Assembly (NCBI GenBank): GCA_003614735.1
Contig: KZ992476.1
Span: 1-45,735, forward strand
Source: Thamnocephalis sphaerospora
Taxonomy: Eukaryota; Zoopagomycota; Zoopagomycetes; Zoopagales; Sigmoideomycetaceae
Direction: 5' to 3'
Length of the DNA stretch: 45,735 bases
Shown here one piece after another: positions 43,933 to 45,735 of the stretch. The translations under genes were made by a program, and so were the position numbers. How positions within the stretch are numbered: the stretch's first letter is position 1; the number at the start of each line of letters is the position of its first letter. Below the pieces are notes generated by a model that searched no databases, was not told the DNA's origin, and saw only the letters and a list, made by a program, of their open reading frames with translations.

Positions 43933-45639
43933 ATGCGCGTCTCTAACGATTCTCTTGCGGCCGCCCATGCAGCTGACCTTGAACGGTCGGCTGCATCGCT
44001 GTCTGAGCTGGCTGCAATGCCAGTGGGCGAGGACGACGCACATGAACTCACCAACGAGCTGGAGGCGGTGCGTCGTTACGAGGACTTTACCACTGTTGGC
44101 AAGTGTGGCGGTGGAGGCAGACCAGCGCCGTTTACTGTCGGGGCTGACGCGTGCGCTGCGCCCCGCTAGACTGGGTTCGCGATGCTATCCGCGAACGTGC
44201 GCGCTTGTATCGGCTGCGCCGGCAAAACGACGGATCATGGCGCTACTGGCTTCGTTCTCGCTACGAAGCGAGTCAGTCCTGGATTGTTGTCTTGCTTGTC
44301 GGTGCGTACGCTACACTGACGTATGTCTGCTGTGTAGCGCACTAAACGGCGCGATACTGCACCATTAGGTATTGTTATCGGCACAAACGCAGCATTCATC
44401 AATATTGCCACCGAGTGGCTCAGCAACACCAAAGAAGGCTATTGCTCCACTGCCTGGTGGCTGAATCGCAAATTCTGCTGCTGGGAAATCTGGGACCAGG
44501 GTATGGTGGCGGCTGCAACACAGGCAGTCCATCGATGGATGCTAACGTGCGCGGCAATATTGGCCTGTGCTGGCTAAAGAGGGAGGATGTCCTGCATGGA
44601 TTGAATGGAGTCATGCGCTTGGGCTGTCGCGTGGCAACTTTTTTGTCAATTGGATGTTTTACGCCGCGTTTGCAGTAAGAATCGCCGCTTTGCCAACACT
44701 GCTGCGAAAATGTCCTACTTACGCTTCGTGGGTGATAGACGCTGTTTTGCGCTGTTATTGGATACCTCGTCAAGATCTTGGCACCGTATGCTGCCGGTTC
44801 AGGCATTTCCGAAATCAAGACGATTCTCTGTACGTAGACGCACACCGGGCACACAGCGTATTTAGCTATTTGTGCTGATCATCTTTTACATAGGCGGCTT
44901 TGTTATCCATGGCTTCCTGGGCGGTTGGACGCTGGTAATCAAAAGTATTGGATTGGTAAGAGGGCTTACTTTGAGTATGGGCTGAGCGGCGACTGACTGT
45001 GCGCTGACAAAACACGGCGGCTTTAGGCACTTTCGGTTGGCTCAGGCATGAGCATCGGCAAGGAAGGGCCCGCGGTACATGTTGCTTGCTGTGTAGGCAA
45101 TGTCGTGTCGCGTCTTTTCAGCAAATATCGCCACAACAAAGGTGACCAACTTGCTAGACGCACAACAGTCGGATACTACTGTATGCTAACGTGGCTACAA
45201 TGGTCACGATGCAGCCAAAAAACGCGAAATCATTACCGCCGCCTCGGCAGCAGGCGTCGGTGTGGCCTTTGGCTCTCCAATTGGCGGTGTTCTTTTTGCA
45301 TTGGAAGTAGGTGTCACTGCTGCCTATGCGTATACTGCACAATAGCAGCAGCGGTAGCTAACAGCGCGCCGCTCGTCATGCCAGGAAATGAGCTCGCAGT
45401 TCACGCTCAAGACCATGTGGCGCAGCTTTTTCTGTGCGCTCGTGGCCACCGTTATTCTCAAGGCAAGTGATCGCCGTATGCGGCAAAATGAGCGCATGCC
45501 TGCACTTGCTCACTTGCCATCGGCACGCTAGGCATTTAACCCATTTCGGACTGGCAATCTCGTCATGTTCCATACTACATACGACCGTGACTGGCACTTT
45601 TTCGAAATTTTCTTTTATGCATTGATTGGCGTTTTTGGT
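43933..45639 (+). CDS. GEF1: CLC chloride channel / antiporter (Gef1-like), 3' incomplete
   Basis: Ten exons (43933-44098, 44170-44301, 44369-44500, 44580-44674, 44739-44829, 44894-44955, 45027-45141, 45215-45306, 45385-45462, 45532-45639) give the first 357 residues. An acidic cytosolic N-terminus leads to [10 protein letters not shown] and the first helix, then the CLC filter motifs: [33 protein letters not shown] with the gating glutamate of GKEGP, and [16 protein letters not shown]. The gating Glu and Gef1-like order suggest an endosomal or Golgi Cl-/H+ antiporter. The first intron (44099-44169, GCAAGT) and the ninth (45463-45531, GCAAGT) have GC donors. The last donor is at 45640; the C-terminal half and CBS domains are missing, and the window ends in a repeat of exon 7 rather than the next exon. 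Confidence 0.9.
45079..45111. repeat. 33-bp direct repeat, copy 1 (inside CLC exon 7)
   Basis: Exact 33-base match to 45703-45735. This copy codes for part of the [14 protein letters not shown] region. Confidence 0.95.
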
Positions 45640-45702
45640 GTGAGTGCACTGACGACGGCAGCCGGTATGGCCCATGCCGATGACGCTCACGTACTGGACC
45701 TT

Positions 45703-45735
45703 ATGTTGCTTGCTGTGTAGGCAATGTCGTGTCGC
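45703..45735. repeat. 33-bp direct repeat, copy 2 (window end)
   Basis: The final 33 bases of the window repeat 45079-45111 exactly and follow what should be intron sequence after the donor at 45640. Confidence 0.95.

Overview
The window is nuclear DNA from a fungus, not a prokaryote. Nearly every gene is cut by short introns of about 46 to 127 bp. Most begin GTAAG, GTGCG, GTAGG or GTGAG, carry a CTAAC, CTAAT or CTGAC branch site, and end in AG; I placed about 120. The gene content is fungal (HSP78, Gar1, Nhp2, Ldb17/Dip1 type, Pbi2 type, Gpi10, a questin-oxidase-like protein). I cannot fix the lineage from sequence alone. Intron density and base composition would suit an intron-rich basidiomycete. 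Possible minor-type introns, a beta-thymosin-like gene and a CREB-like bZIP would fit an early-diverging fungus at least as well.

Layout. 1-886: 3' end of HSP78 (+). 1330-2002: secreted cysteine-rich DUF7707-like protein (+). 2166-4124: mitochondrial 3-oxoacyl-ACP synthase (-), divergent from a GGQ ribosome-rescue factor (4231-5152, +). 5341-9263: phosphatidylinositol 4-kinase PIK1 (-). 10236-10930: ARF1 (+). 11359-11628: small membrane protein (-). 12082-13869: Ldb17/Dip1 (SPIN90) homologue (+). 14030-14413: PCC1 (-), divergent from Hsp90 co-chaperone SBA1 (14684-15362, +). A 2.4-kb pyrimidine-rich gap leads to a CREB-like bZIP factor (17766-19034, +). 19877-20558: NHP2 (-). 20847-24309: GUF1 with 21 introns (+). 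24507-26296: AT-richer, intronless segment with an F-box-like gene. 26380-27432: unresolved exon-like sequence. 27433-28830: questin-oxidase-like (+). 28966-29386: glutaredoxin-like (-). 29492-30456: VTT/TMEM41-like membrane protein (+). 30534-31814: ATP10 (-). 31877-33875: GPI10 (-). 33891-34922: METTL23-like methyltransferase (+). 35061-35204: beta-thymosin-like 47-residue protein (+). 35331-37450: mitochondrial prolyl-tRNA synthetase (-). 37594-40588: PPR protein (+). 40865-41554: unknown intronless protein (+). 41875-43009: GAR1 (+). 43294-43670: proteinase B inhibitor-like (+). 43933-end: CLC chloride channel/antiporter, 3' incomplete (+).

Themes. Seven genes serve mitochondria (HSP78, KAS, rescue factor, GUF1, ATP10, ProRS, PPR). 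Two of the four H/ACA snoRNP core proteins (Nhp2, Gar1) lie 21 kb apart. ARF1 and PIK1, which act together at the Golgi in yeast, are divergent neighbours.

The most interesting signal is in splicing. Two introns (in GAR1 and in the PPR gene) carry the U12-type donor [G/A]TATCCTTT and a [C/T]CCTTGAC branch element, with the branch A the same distance (23 nt) from the AG. In addition, at least seven introns use GC-AG ends. The last 33 bases of the window exactly repeat an exon segment 624 bp upstream, which suggests a contig-end artefact or a local duplication.
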